A stretch of DNA of 64,000 nt from an uncultured Bacilli bacterium. Its GTDB lineage: Bacteria > Bacillota_I > Bacilli_A > RF39 > UBA660. A program made the translations under genes and the position numbers. Shown piece by piece: positions 53,195 through 61,246 of this stretch. The notes under the pieces are model-generated. The model searched no databases. It worked only from the letters and a program-made list of their open reading frames with translations, and was not told the DNA's origin. The stretch spans positions 62,001-126,000 of the forward strand of contig CAKOPG010000001.1 of the NCBI GenBank assembly GCA_934098745.1, written 5' to 3'. The first letter of the stretch is position 1; each line of letters begins with the position of its first letter.

Positions 53195-54934
53195 ATGAAA
53201 GAAAATATTTATCGTAATGTTTACTGTGGAGAAGTAAACAAAGAATACGTAGGTAGGGAAGTCAGACTTGCCGGGTGGATTAATTCAATTAGAAATTTGG
53301 GGGGCTTATTATTTATCACTTTAAGAGATGAAACAGGAATTGTACAGTTGATTAGTGAAGATGGAGAAAAATATAGCAATGTTACTAGAGAAAGTGCGGT
53401 TACTGTTACTGGTGTTGTTCAGATGAGAACAGATGATATGATTAATAAGAATATGAAAACAGGGGAAATAGAAGTAAAATTATCTAGCTTAGAAGTAGTT
53501 GGAGAATGTGAAAATGTTTTACCATTTGAAATTGCTCATTCAAAAGAATCTACTGAAGATACAAGACTTAAATATCGTTATTTGGACTTAAGAAATGAAG
53601 AGGTACATAATAACATTTTATTTAGAAGTCAAGTAATTGATTTTATTAGAACTACAATGAAGGGAATGGGCTTTACAGAAATACAAACACCAATAATTAC
53701 TGCTACATCTCCTGAAGGAGCAAGAGATTTTATTGTTCCTTCCCGTAAATTTAAAGGAAAATTTTATGCTTTACCGCAAGCACCACAAATATTTAAACAA
53801 TTATTAATGGTATCTGGATTTAATAAATATTTTCAGATAGCACCATGTTTTAGAGATGAAGATCCACGTAGTGATAGATTGTATGGAGAATTTTATCAAT
53901 TAGATTTTGAAATGTCATTTGTTACTGAGGAAGATGTATATGATGTTGGTCAGAAAGTATTTTATGATATATTTACCAAGTTTTCTTCTAAAGAAGTGAG
54001 TCCTATTCCATTTAAAAGAATTCCTTATAATGAAGCAATGCTTAAATATGGAACAGATAAACCAGATTTAAGAAATCCATTAATTATTCAAGATATTAGT
54101 TCTATTATGGAGAAATCTTCTTTTGAACCATTTAAGAATACTACAGTTAGGGCAATAAGAGTACCTTCAATAGATAAATCTAATTCTTGGTTTAAACAAA
54201 TGGAGGAATATGTCAAGTCTATTGGTGGAGTTTTAGGTTATATTAGAGTATTAGAAGATGGTAGTTTTAAATCATCATTAGATAAATTTTTCTCAGATGA
54301 AGTAAGAAATGAATTAAAACATACGTTAGAACTTAAGGAAAATGATGCAGTATTTATTATTGCTGATAAAGAGAAATGTGCTAAATTAATAGGTCAATTA
54401 AGAATTAAGTTAGGTCAAGAATTAAATTTGATAGATAAAAATAGATATGAATTTTGTATTGTAAATGATTTTCCATTTTATGAAAAAGATGAAGAGAATG
54501 GGGGTATTGCCTTTTCACATAATCCATTCTCAATGCCTCAAGGTGGTCTTGAAGCATTGAATACACAAGATCCACTTACTATTAAGGCATATCAATATGA
54601 TTTTGTATGTAATGGATATGAAATGGCTTCAGGTGGTGTAAGAAATCATAGTAGAGAGACTTTAAGAAAAGCTTTTGAACTTGTTGGTTATGATGAAGAA
54701 GTTGTTAGAACTAAATTTCCTTCTTTATATGAAGCATTTAGATATGGAGCTCCACCACATGCCGGAATGGCTCCTGGAATAGATAGAATTCTTATGCTTT
54801 TAAAAGATGAAGAAAATATTCGTGAGATGGTAGCTTTTCCACTTGGGGCAAATGGAGCGGATACCATGATGGGTTGTCCTGGTGAAGTATTTGAAAAACA
54901 ACTTCGTGAAACACATATTAAAATAAGGGATTAG
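53195..54934 (+). CDS. aspS: Aspartyl-tRNA synthetase, probable discriminating type
   Basis: 579 residues, class IIb AspRS with all motifs (GARDFIVPSRKF, FKQLLMVSGFNKYFQIAPCF, HAGMAPGIDRILML). In the anticodon domain it has RNLGG with Leu35 where the first AspRS has His34. Leu at this position is the E. coli-like, tRNA-Asp-only state. It is driven by its own T-box with an Asp codon and is joined to ttcA, not to gatCAB. Ribosome site AGGAGG. The two enzymes are clearly separate paralogues, not a recent copy. Discrimination is inferred from one position and context. Confidence 0.95.
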   Translation: MKENIYRNVYCGEVNKEYVGREVRLAGWINSIRNLGGLLFITLRDETGIVQLISEDGEKYSNVTRESAVTVTGVVQMRTDDMINKNMKTGEIEVKLSSLEVVGECENVLPFEIAHSKESTEDTRLKYRYLDLRNEEVHNNILFRSQVIDFIRTTMKGMGFTEIQTPIITATSPEGARDFIVPSRKFKGKFYALPQAPQIFKQLLMVSGFNKYFQIAPCFRDEDPRSDRLYGEFYQLDFEMSFVTEEDVYDVGQKVFYDIFTKFSSKEVSPIPFKRIPYNEAMLKYGTDKPDLRNPLIIQDISSIMEKSSFEPFKNTTVRAIRVPSIDKSNSWFKQMEEYVKSIGGVLGYIRVLEDGSFKSSLDKFFSDEVRNELKHTLELKENDAVFIIADKEKCAKLIGQLRIKLGQELNLIDKNRYEFCIVNDFPFYEKDEENGGIAFSHNPFSMPQGGLEALNTQDPLTIKAYQYDFVCNGYEMASGGVRNHSRETLRKAFELVGYDEEVVRTKFPSLYEAFRYGAPPHAGMAPGIDRILMLLKDEENIREMVAFPLGANGADTMMGCPGEVFEKQLRETHIKIRD

Positions 54935-54937
54935 TAG

Positions 54938-55720
54938 ATGAAAGAATTAAAAGAAATAGAAAAAAGTATTCAGAAAAAATATCGAAAAGAAATATTTTCT
55001 AAGTTTGTTAAGGCGGTAAAAGATTTTAATTTGATAGAGCCTGGAGATGTTATTGCTATATGTATATCTGGTGGAAAAGATTCTTTTCTATTAGCAAAAT
55101 GTATGCAGGAGCTTAAAAGACATAATAAGTTTCAATATGAGCTTAGATTTATAGTGATGGATCCCGGATATAAAGAAGAAAAACTAGAACAAATTAAGGA
55201 AAATGCTAGAATCTTAAATATTCCTATTGAAATATTTGATACTAATATTTTTGATGTGGTAAAAGACACTACCAGTCCATGTTTCTTATGTGCCCGTATG
55301 CGTCGTGGTTGCCTCTATGCCAAAGCCCAAGAATTAGGATGCAATAAAATAGCTTTAGGACATCACTTTAATGATGTTATTGAAACAATTCTTCTTAATA
55401 TGATTTATAATGGAAAATTTTCTGGGATGTTACCAATATTAGATAGTGATCACTTTGAGGGAATGAAATTAATTAGACCCCTATATTATGTAAAAGAAAA
55501 AGATATTTTATCATGGGTTAAATATACAGAATTAGAATTTTTAGATTGTGCTTGTAAGATAACTAAGAAAAAAATTGGTTCAAGAAGAGAGATAAAAGCA
55601 TTATCTTATGAACTCAAAGAAATGTATGAAAATGCTGATATAAATATTCTTAATGCAATGTTTAATGTCAATCCAAATACAACTTTTCAAGACAAAGCTA
55701 TTAATAAAAAAAATAAGTAA
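54938..55720 (+). CDS. ttcA: TtcA-like tRNA thiolation enzyme (PP-loop ATPase)
   Basis: 260 residues. SGGKDSF is the PP-loop; PCFLCARMRRGCLYA supplies the Cys pair that, with CACK, holds an iron-sulphur centre; GHHFNDVIETILLNMIYNGK is also typical. TtcA makes 2-thiocytidine in tRNA. The gene starts three bases after aspS2 and should share its Asp-sensing T-box. TtcA-type proteins vary in target, so the modified base is inferred. The terminator overlaps the stop. Confidence 0.88.
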   Translation: MKELKEIEKSIQKKYRKEIFSKFVKAVKDFNLIEPGDVIAICISGGKDSFLLAKCMQELKRHNKFQYELRFIVMDPGYKEEKLEQIKENARILNIPIEIFDTNIFDVVKDTTSPCFLCARMRRGCLYAKAQELGCNKIALGHHFNDVIETILLNMIYNGKFSGMLPILDSDHFEGMKLIRPLYYVKEKDILSWVKYTELEFLDCACKITKKKIGSRREIKALSYELKEMYENADINILNAMFNVNPNTTFQDKAINKKNK

Positions 55721-55742
55721 TAAAAAAATACTTATTTTTTTT
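55711..55742 (+). terminator. Intrinsic terminator after ttcA
   Basis: AAATAAGTA (55711-55719) pairs with TACTTATTT (55729-55737), then eight T. The first arm includes the stop codon. Confidence 0.85.
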
Positions 55743-55845
55743 CAAAAATAAAAGTAAAATGTTTTATAAATTTTGAATATAACTAGTGAGAGGAAAAGAA
55801 GGAATTGACATATTGAATTAGAATAAAGGAATAACTTTAATATAT

Positions 55846-55874
55846 TTGACTACCGTTGTTTTCTATGTTAAACT
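55846..55874 (+). promoter_or_regulatory. Promoter of ddl-ruvA-nucleotidase-ruvB
   Basis: TTGACT (55846-55851), 17 bases, TAAACT (55869-55874) with a TG one base upstream. Confidence 0.75.
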
Positions 55875-55893
55875 TAAAATGAAGGTGATATAG

Positions 55894-57048
55894 ATGAAAT
55901 TAAATATAGGTGTAATATTCGGAGGAAATACTTTGGAACATGAATTATCTATTATTACTGCTTTACAAGCTATGAATAATATAGATACGGATAAGTATGA
56001 AATAGTACCAATTTATATTACTAAAGATTTAACATGGTATTCTTCAGGTTGTTTGAGATTTATTGATAGTTTTAACAACTTTAATTTAATTGAGAAATAT
56101 GCTAAAAAAGTTAATTTGATTAATAAAAATGGTCGTTTTATTTTGCAGACACAAGGTTTGATTAAAAGGGAACTTGCAGAACTTCATCTAGTAATTCCAA
56201 TGGTTCATGGTCATGGAATGGAAGATGGAACTATTCAGGGATATTTACAATTGGTAGGGGTTCCATATGTTTCAAATAATATATATTCTTCAGTAATATG
56301 TCAAGATAAAGTTTTTACGAAGCAGTTACTTGAACAGAATGATATATCTACGGTTAAATATGTATGGTTTTTTGATAACGAGTATAACAAGAATAAGGAA
56401 GAATTATTTAAGAAGATTGATAAATTAGATTATCCGTTGATTATTAAACCAGCAACACTTGGTTCTAGTATTGGAATAGTTACAGTTAAAAGAAAAGAAG
56501 AATTAGATACGGCAATAAACTCTGTTTTGAAATATGATCGAAAAATCGTGGTAGAAGAACTTATCGAAGATTTGGTAGAATATAATATTTCAATCCTTAA
56601 AACCAATGATAAGCTTTATGTTTCTTCAATTGAGGAAATAGAAACTAGTCTGGAATATCGTAATTATAAAGATAAGTATAATTTAGAAAATCATCTTAAT
56701 GGTAATATAGTAAGAACGGTACCAGCGAATATATCTGAAAAGATGGCTGATGATATTATAGATTTAGCTAAAAAGACAATTAATTTTCTTAATAATACGG
56801 GATTGTCAACAATAGATGTTTTGTATGATAAGAAGAAAAAGAAATTATATGTAGATGAGATTAATAGTATTCCTTCTTGTTTCTCTCATCATTTATGGGA
56901 AGATGCTAATATATCTTATAAAGAATTATTTAATATTTTAATTGATGATACGATTAAAAATATTAATAAGTCTAATGAGATGGTAACGACGATGGATATG
57001 GATATTTTAAAAAATTTGAAAAATAGTGATATAAAGGATTATAAATAA
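55894..57048 (+). CDS. ddl: D-alanine--D-alanine ligase
   Basis: 384 residues, ATP-grasp enzyme. GVIFGGNTLEHELSIITA, VIPMVHGHGMEDGTIQGYL, IIKPATLGSSIGIVTV, and the acidic C-terminal DEINSIP with metal ligands are the Ddl pattern. It joins two D-Ala for the peptidoglycan stem, supporting a walled organism. The ligand loop (around ETSLEYRNYKDKYNLE) is of the D-Ala type, not an obvious Van type. It is the first gene of an operon with ruvA, a nucleotidase and ruvB, an unusual companion for Holliday-junction genes. Confidence 0.9.
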   Translation: MKLNIGVIFGGNTLEHELSIITALQAMNNIDTDKYEIVPIYITKDLTWYSSGCLRFIDSFNNFNLIEKYAKKVNLINKNGRFILQTQGLIKRELAELHLVIPMVHGHGMEDGTIQGYLQLVGVPYVSNNIYSSVICQDKVFTKQLLEQNDISTVKYVWFFDNEYNKNKEELFKKIDKLDYPLIIKPATLGSSIGIVTVKRKEELDTAINSVLKYDRKIVVEELIEDLVEYNISILKTNDKLYVSSIEEIETSLEYRNYKDKYNLENHLNGNIVRTVPANISEKMADDIIDLAKKTINFLNNTGLSTIDVLYDKKKKKLYVDEINSIPSCFSHHLWEDANISYKELFNILIDDTIKNINKSNEMVTTMDMDILKNLKNSDIKDYK

Positions 57049-57049
57049 T

Positions 57050-57610
57050 ATGTACGGGTACATTAAAGGTATTATTAAAGAAATTCAATCCAATTATGTA
57101 GTTATTGATAATCATGATATTGGATATATTATTTATGTTCCCAATCCATATTCATATAAAATAGATGAAGAATATACTATTTATACATATACACATGTAA
57201 GAGAAGAGGAATTTTCTTTATATGGTTTTCATGATAAAGAACAATTAGATTTATTTTTAAAGCTTATTTCGGTAAAAGGACTTGGTCCTAAGATGGCTTT
57301 ACCAATGTTAGCAACAGGTAGTGCTAGTGGTATAATAGATGCAATAGATAGAGAAAATATTTTATATTTAAAGAAATTTCCTAAAATCGGTGATAAGGTT
57401 GCTAGGCAAATTATTCTCGATTTGAAAGGAAAATTATCAGGTAATCAAATGAGTTTATTAGTAAGTAATAATGATAATAATGAGCTTATAGATGCCTTAT
57501 CAGCTTTAGGATACAAACAAGCAGATATTAAAAAGATAATTAAAAATGTTGATATGAATTTATCTATTGAAGAACAGATAAAAGATGCATTAAAATTGTT
57601 ATTGAAGTAG
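57050..57610 (+). CDS. ruvA: Holliday junction branch migration protein RuvA
   Basis: 186 residues. N-terminal OB fold (MYGYIKGIIKEIQSNYVVID; YTYTHVREEEFSLYGF), two helix-hairpin-helix motifs (SVKGLGPKMALPML; FPKIGDKVARQIILDLKGKL) and the C-terminal domain that binds RuvB (ALSALGYKQADIKKII). RuvA tetramers hold the junction while RuvB drives migration. It starts one base after ddl. There is no ruvC, usual for Bacillota. Confidence 0.97.
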   Translation: MYGYIKGIIKEIQSNYVVIDNHDIGYIIYVPNPYSYKIDEEYTIYTYTHVREEEFSLYGFHDKEQLDLFLKLISVKGLGPKMALPMLATGSASGIIDAIDRENILYLKKFPKIGDKVARQIILDLKGKLSGNQMSLLVSNNDNNELIDALSALGYKQADIKKIIKNVDMNLSIEEQIKDALKLLLK

Positions 57611-57620
57611 AGGTGTAATT

Positions 57621-58193
57621 ATGCGGATAGGTATAGATGTAGATGATACGATTACTGATACATGGGAAATGATAATTCCTTATTATGTATCTTTATATGG
57701 AATGAATGCCAATGATTTAATTAAGAGTAATCCTTATTATCAAGCTATTAAAGATAAAGTAACTGTGGATGAATACTATAAAACAATTAAGCCTATTTTG
57801 CATAAAAATATTCCTAATGTGCCTATTAAGAAGGATGTTTCTAGAGTAATTAATAAGTTACATGAAAAGGGTAATGAAATAATATTTATCACATCGAGAA
57901 GTAGTAATGATAATATAGAACCTTATCAAAAAACGGTAGATTATTTAAATAAGCATAATGTTTATTATGACAAAATAATTATTGGACAAGATAGAAAAGA
58001 TGAGGTATGCTTAGAAGAGAAGATAGATTTATTTATCGATGATAGTAATAAACATTGTGATCAAGTAGCCACTGCGGGTATTGATGTATTAATGTTTGAA
58101 ACGGCATATAATAAAAATAATTTAAAACATAGACATGTTTTTTCTTGGAAAGAAATAGAAAACGATATTTTGGGGGAAAGTAATGGGGAATAA
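57621..58193 (+). CDS. HAD-type 5'(3')-deoxyribonucleotidase-like phosphatase
   Basis: 190 residues. Starts IGIDVDDTIT, the D-x-D HAD site; EIIFITSRSS gives motif II and LFIDDSNKHCDQV the acidic motif. It resembles the NT5C/YorS group of small bacterial nucleotidases. Substrate may be a nucleoside monophosphate. It lies between ruvA and ruvB and overlaps ruvB by eleven bases, so the two are coupled; a link to DNA repair is only positional. Confidence 0.82.
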   Translation: MRIGIDVDDTITDTWEMIIPYYVSLYGMNANDLIKSNPYYQAIKDKVTVDEYYKTIKPILHKNIPNVPIKKDVSRVINKLHEKGNEIIFITSRSSNDNIEPYQKTVDYLNKHNVYYDKIIIGQDRKDEVCLEEKIDLFIDDSNKHCDQVATAGIDVLMFETAYNKNNLKHRHVFSWKEIENDILGESNGE

Positions 58194-59175
58194 TAGAATT
58201 TTGACAAATGAAATTTTAGAAGAAGATAAGATTGATAATATAAGACCACAGATGTTAGATGAATATATAGGTCAAAGTGAAGTTAAAGAAAATATTAAAG
58301 TTTTTATTAAGTCGGCTTTGATGAGAGGTGAAAGTCTTGATCATGTGTTATTATATGGGCCTCCGGGTCTTGGTAAAACAACTTTGGCATATATTATTGC
58401 AAATGAACTAGGTGTTAACATTAAAACAGCATCTGGTCCATCCATTGAAAAAAGTGGAGATTTAGCTGCTGTTTTATCTTCATTGGAACCGAATGACGTT
58501 TTATTTATTGATGAAATTCATCGTATTCCAAGGTTTATTGAAGAAATATTATATCCAGCTATGGAGGATAATTATCTAGATATAGTTATTGGTGGCGATG
58601 GAACAAGTCGTAATATTAAGATAGAATTACCCCCTTTTACACTTATTGGAGCGACAACGAGAGCGGGAGATTTATCTAGTCCTTTAAGGGATCGTTTCGG
58701 TATTATTGCTAAGCTTAACTATTATACGGAAGAAGAACTTTATTTGATCGTTAAAAGAACATCAAGAGTTTTATCTACAGATATTACAGATGATGCTGCG
58801 ATGGAACTAGCTAGAAGAAGTCGTGGTACGCCAAGAATTGCGAATAGACTTTTCAAAAGGGTAAGGGACTTTGCTTTAGTGAATGGCGATGGAATAATTA
58901 CAAATGAAATTTTAAAAGATGCTTTAGCAAGGTTAAAAGTTGATAAGTTAGGATTAGATGAAACGGATTATAATTTACTTTTATCAATAATTGAAAAATT
59001 TAATGGTGGTCCAGTCGGTATAGAAGCTTTGGCATCTTCAATTGGTGAAGAAGTTTCGACAATTGAAGATGTTTATGAACCATATTTACTTCAACACGGT
59101 TATTTGAAAAGAACTGCTAGAGGAAGAATGGTAACAGAAAAAACTTATGAACATTTAGGACTTACAAAAAAATAA
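58183..59175 (+). CDS. ruvB: Holliday junction DNA helicase RuvB
   Basis: 330 residues. RPQMLDEYIGQ at the start, Walker A GPPGLGKTT at 59-67, Walker B LFIDEIHRI, sensor GATTRAG, Arg finger in LRDRFGI, and the C-terminal winged helix (QHGYLKRTARGRM). This is a full RuvB motor. The overlap with the preceding gene and the start GGGGGAAAGTAATG suggest coupled translation. It converges with lexA at a shared terminator. Confidence 0.98.
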   Translation: MGNNRILTNEILEEDKIDNIRPQMLDEYIGQSEVKENIKVFIKSALMRGESLDHVLLYGPPGLGKTTLAYIIANELGVNIKTASGPSIEKSGDLAAVLSSLEPNDVLFIDEIHRIPRFIEEILYPAMEDNYLDIVIGGDGTSRNIKIELPPFTLIGATTRAGDLSSPLRDRFGIIAKLNYYTEEELYLIVKRTSRVLSTDITDDAAMELARRSRGTPRIANRLFKRVRDFALVNGDGIITNEILKDALARLKVDKLGLDETDYNLLLSIIEKFNGGPVGIEALASSIGEEVSTIEDVYEPYLLQHGYLKRTARGRMVTEKTYEHLGLTKK

Positions 59176-59209
59176 AAAAGATTTCAACTTTATAATGAAA
59201 TCTTTTTTT
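59174..59209. terminator. Bidirectional terminator between ruvB and lexA
   Basis: AAAAAGATTTCA pairs with TGAAATCTTTTT around ACTTTATAA; A and T runs serve both strands. Confidence 0.9.
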
Positions 59210-59213
59210 AATA

Positions 59214-59843
59214 CTAAAATTTACGATATAAACCGATAGCCTTTCCTAAAATAGTAACATTTTTTAAAATAATTGGTTCCATATAATCATTTTCTGGTTG
59301 TAATCTGAAATGATCTTTTTCTTTATAGAATGTTTTTAAAGTAACTTCATTATTGTCATTCATGGCTACGACCATATCACCATTTTTAGCATCATTACAT
59401 CTTTCGACAATAACAATATCATCAGAAAGAATACCTTTATTAATCATACTTTCGCCATCTACTTTTAAAGTAAATACTTCTTTTTTCTTAGGTATTAAGT
59501 AAGTAGGTAGTGAGAAGAATTCATTGGGAACTTCAATGGCTTCAATAGGATTACCAGCAGTTACTTTGCCAAGCAATGGAACGTTTACTACTTCTTCACC
59601 TTTCTCTTCGTATTCATTTGGTACAAGTAGTTCAAGGGCACGATTTCCTTCTTTACTTCTCTTTATGTAACCCTTATCTACTAAATGATTAATATGTACG
59701 TGAACAGTAGCTGGCGATGATAGGTTAATAGCACTACATATTTGTCTTATAGAAGGTGGGTATTTATTATCAGCATGAAATTGTTTAATAAAATCTAAAA
59801 CTTCTTTTTGTTTCTTAGTTAATCCGTCTGTTTTTTGTCTCAT
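59214..59843 (-). CDS. lexA: LexA repressor
   Basis: 209 residues on the minus strand. N-terminal winged helix (TKKQKEVLDFIKQFHADNKYPPSIRQIC; see the shorter core PPSIRQICSAINLSSPAT), hinge with the self-cleavage site A96-G97 in GKVTAGNP, and the catalytic dyad S132 (VDGESMINKG) and K170 (VTLKTFY). LexA represses the SOS genes until RecA filaments trigger cleavage. An operator-like palindrome overlaps its own promoter, so it is likely self-regulated. Confidence 0.96.
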   Translation of the reverse strand: MRQKTDGLTKKQKEVLDFIKQFHADNKYPPSIRQICSAINLSSPATVHVHINHLVDKGYIKRSKEGNRALELLVPNEYEEKGEEVVNVPLLGKVTAGNPIEAIEVPNEFFSLPTYLIPKKKEVFTLKVDGESMINKGILSDDIVIVERCNDAKNGDMVVAMNDNNEVTLKTFYKEKDHFRLQPENDYMEPIILKNVTILGKAIGLYRKF

Positions 59844-59863
59844 AAAAAACTCCTTTCATATAC

Positions 59864-59902
59864 ATATTAACATATTTATTTATAAAAGTCAAACAAATGT
59901 TT
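59864..59902 (-). promoter_or_regulatory. lexA promoter with overlapping LexA operator
   Basis: On the minus strand TTGACT (59887-59892), 17 bases, TAATAT (59864-59869). AAACAAATGTTT (59891-59902) is a palindrome of the GAAC-N4-GTTC form used by LexA in Bacillota, and overlaps the -35. Confidence 0.7.
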
Positions 59903-60077
59903 AAATAATTATTTTTTTTAAATTCTTTTTTAAGTTTGTATAAAAATATTCTTAATTGATAATAATATAATTAGAAAATATTTTTACCATATTTTTCTAA
60001 TTATAATGTTAAAAAATATAGTTTTGAGAATTTTTTGAATTAAAGTAAAAAAATTATTAAAAAAAGTAGGTCAGTAC

Positions 60078-60106
60078 TTGACACTTTTTTAATTTTTGAT
60101 TAGAAT
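60078..60106 (+). promoter_or_regulatory. Promoter of the pilus operon
   Basis: TTGACA (60078-60083), 17 bases, TAGAAT (60101-60106), giving a leader of about 85 bases. The rest of 59903-60077 is AT-rich and holds nothing else I recognise. Confidence 0.8.
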
Positions 60107-60198
60107 ATTAAGTCACAAAGAGAATGATTGGTCAGGGTTACTTAAAGTGTAATAATTATTAACTACTTAAATATTATTATAAAGTAAAGGTGATTTTC

Positions 60199-60645
60199 AT
60201 GAACAATAAAGAACTTAGAAAATTAAATAGAAAAGAATTACTGGAAATTATACTGGAACAAATGAAGAGAATTGAAGGTTTAGAACTAGAGTTACGTAAG
60301 GCTAAAAGTGAACTAAATTCGAAAAAAATTAATATTGAAGAATCGGGATCAATTGCGGAAGCAGTTATAAAATTAAGTGGTATTTTTGAAACAGCACAAA
60401 AAACAGCTGATCAATATGTTAGTAATGTCAAAGAAAATAGTAGAAAATTAGAAATTAAGATGCAAAAAGATTATGAAAAACAAAAAGAGAAAATGTTAAA
60501 GAAAGTAGAAAAAGAATGCCAAGATAAAAAAAGACAAGCTGATGAATATTTTAAAGAAGTAGAACAAAAGGCGAAGGACTTAGCTAAAGATAAGCCAGAT
60601 GTTATTAAAAATGTAAAAAAGACTAAAGGAAAGAAAAAATCTTAA
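60199..60645 (+). CDS. Coiled-coil protein at the head of the pilus operon
   Basis: 148 residues from ATG 60199 (AAAGG eight bases before); the GTG at 60190 lies within that site. No signal peptide. Charged, almost all helical: ELLEIILEQMKRIEGLELEL, then a long K/E heptad stretch to ~130, ending in a Lys-rich tail. Such short coiled-coil proteins sit at the front of sortase-pilus operons in gut Bacillota; their role is unknown. The stop overlaps the signal peptidase start (TAATG). Confidence 0.65.
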   Translation: MNNKELRKLNRKELLEIILEQMKRIEGLELELRKAKSELNSKKINIEESGSIAEAVIKLSGIFETAQKTADQYVSNVKENSRKLEIKMQKDYEKQKEKMLKKVEKECQDKKRQADEYFKEVEQKAKDLAKDKPDVIKNVKKTKGKKKS

Positions 60646-61226
60646 TGAATAAAGAACGAGTAAATAATTCGAAAAAATTAACAGTTTCTCAGGTTGAAGA
60701 AGAATTGAAAAGGGAAGTATATAAATCAAAATATACAAAAATATTGCGTAGTACAATTTATGCTTTAATTATTATTGCGGCAATAGCAGCAATAGTTGTA
60801 ACGCAGATTATGCCAGTATTAGAAATTAATGAGACTTCAATGGAACCAACTTATGAAAATGGTGATATTGTTCTTTCGTTAAAAACAAAGAGTTTAAAAA
60901 GTGGGGATATAGTAGCTTTCTATCATGGAAATAAAATACTTATAAAACGTGTTATTGCTGGATCTGGAAGTTGGATAAACATAGATGAAGTAGGAAATGT
61001 CTATGTAAATGGAGAGGCTTTATCCGAAGATTATATTTCTAATAAAATGTTAGGAGAGGTAGATATTGAATTTCCATATCAAGTACCTGAGGGAAAGTAT
61101 TTTGTACTAAGTGATGATAGAGAAATACTAATAGATTCAAGAATGTCGGAAATAGGATGTATAGATAAAGATAATATTATTGGAAAAGTTGTTTTTAGAG
61201 TATGGCCTATTAAGAAAAATAAATAG
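60645..61226 (+). CDS. lepB: Signal peptidase I of the pilus operon
   Basis: 193 residues. N-terminal basic part, one membrane helix (~36-57), then the catalytic domain: NETSMEPTY with nucleophile S65, and ILIKRVIAG with general base K101 (a Ser-Lys enzyme, so of the LepB/SipS type, not the Ser-His SipW type). VLSDDREILIDSRM is the last box. It cuts signal peptides at the outer membrane face. Being inside the pilus operon, it is probably dedicated to the pilins that follow. Confidence 0.92.
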   Translation: MNKERVNNSKKLTVSQVEEELKREVYKSKYTKILRSTIYALIIIAAIAAIVVTQIMPVLEINETSMEPTYENGDIVLSLKTKSLKSGDIVAFYHGNKILIKRVIAGSGSWINIDEVGNVYVNGEALSEDYISNKMLGEVDIEFPYQVPEGKYFVLSDDREILIDSRMSEIGCIDKDNIIGKVVFRVWPIKKNK

Positions 61227-61246
61227 ATTTGATAAGGAGGTAAATG

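Noticed and set aside
60645..61226. SipW (Ser-His signal peptidase) serving the TasA-like proteins
   Set aside because: The second catalytic residue is Lys101 in ILIKRV, which marks the ordinary bacterial type.
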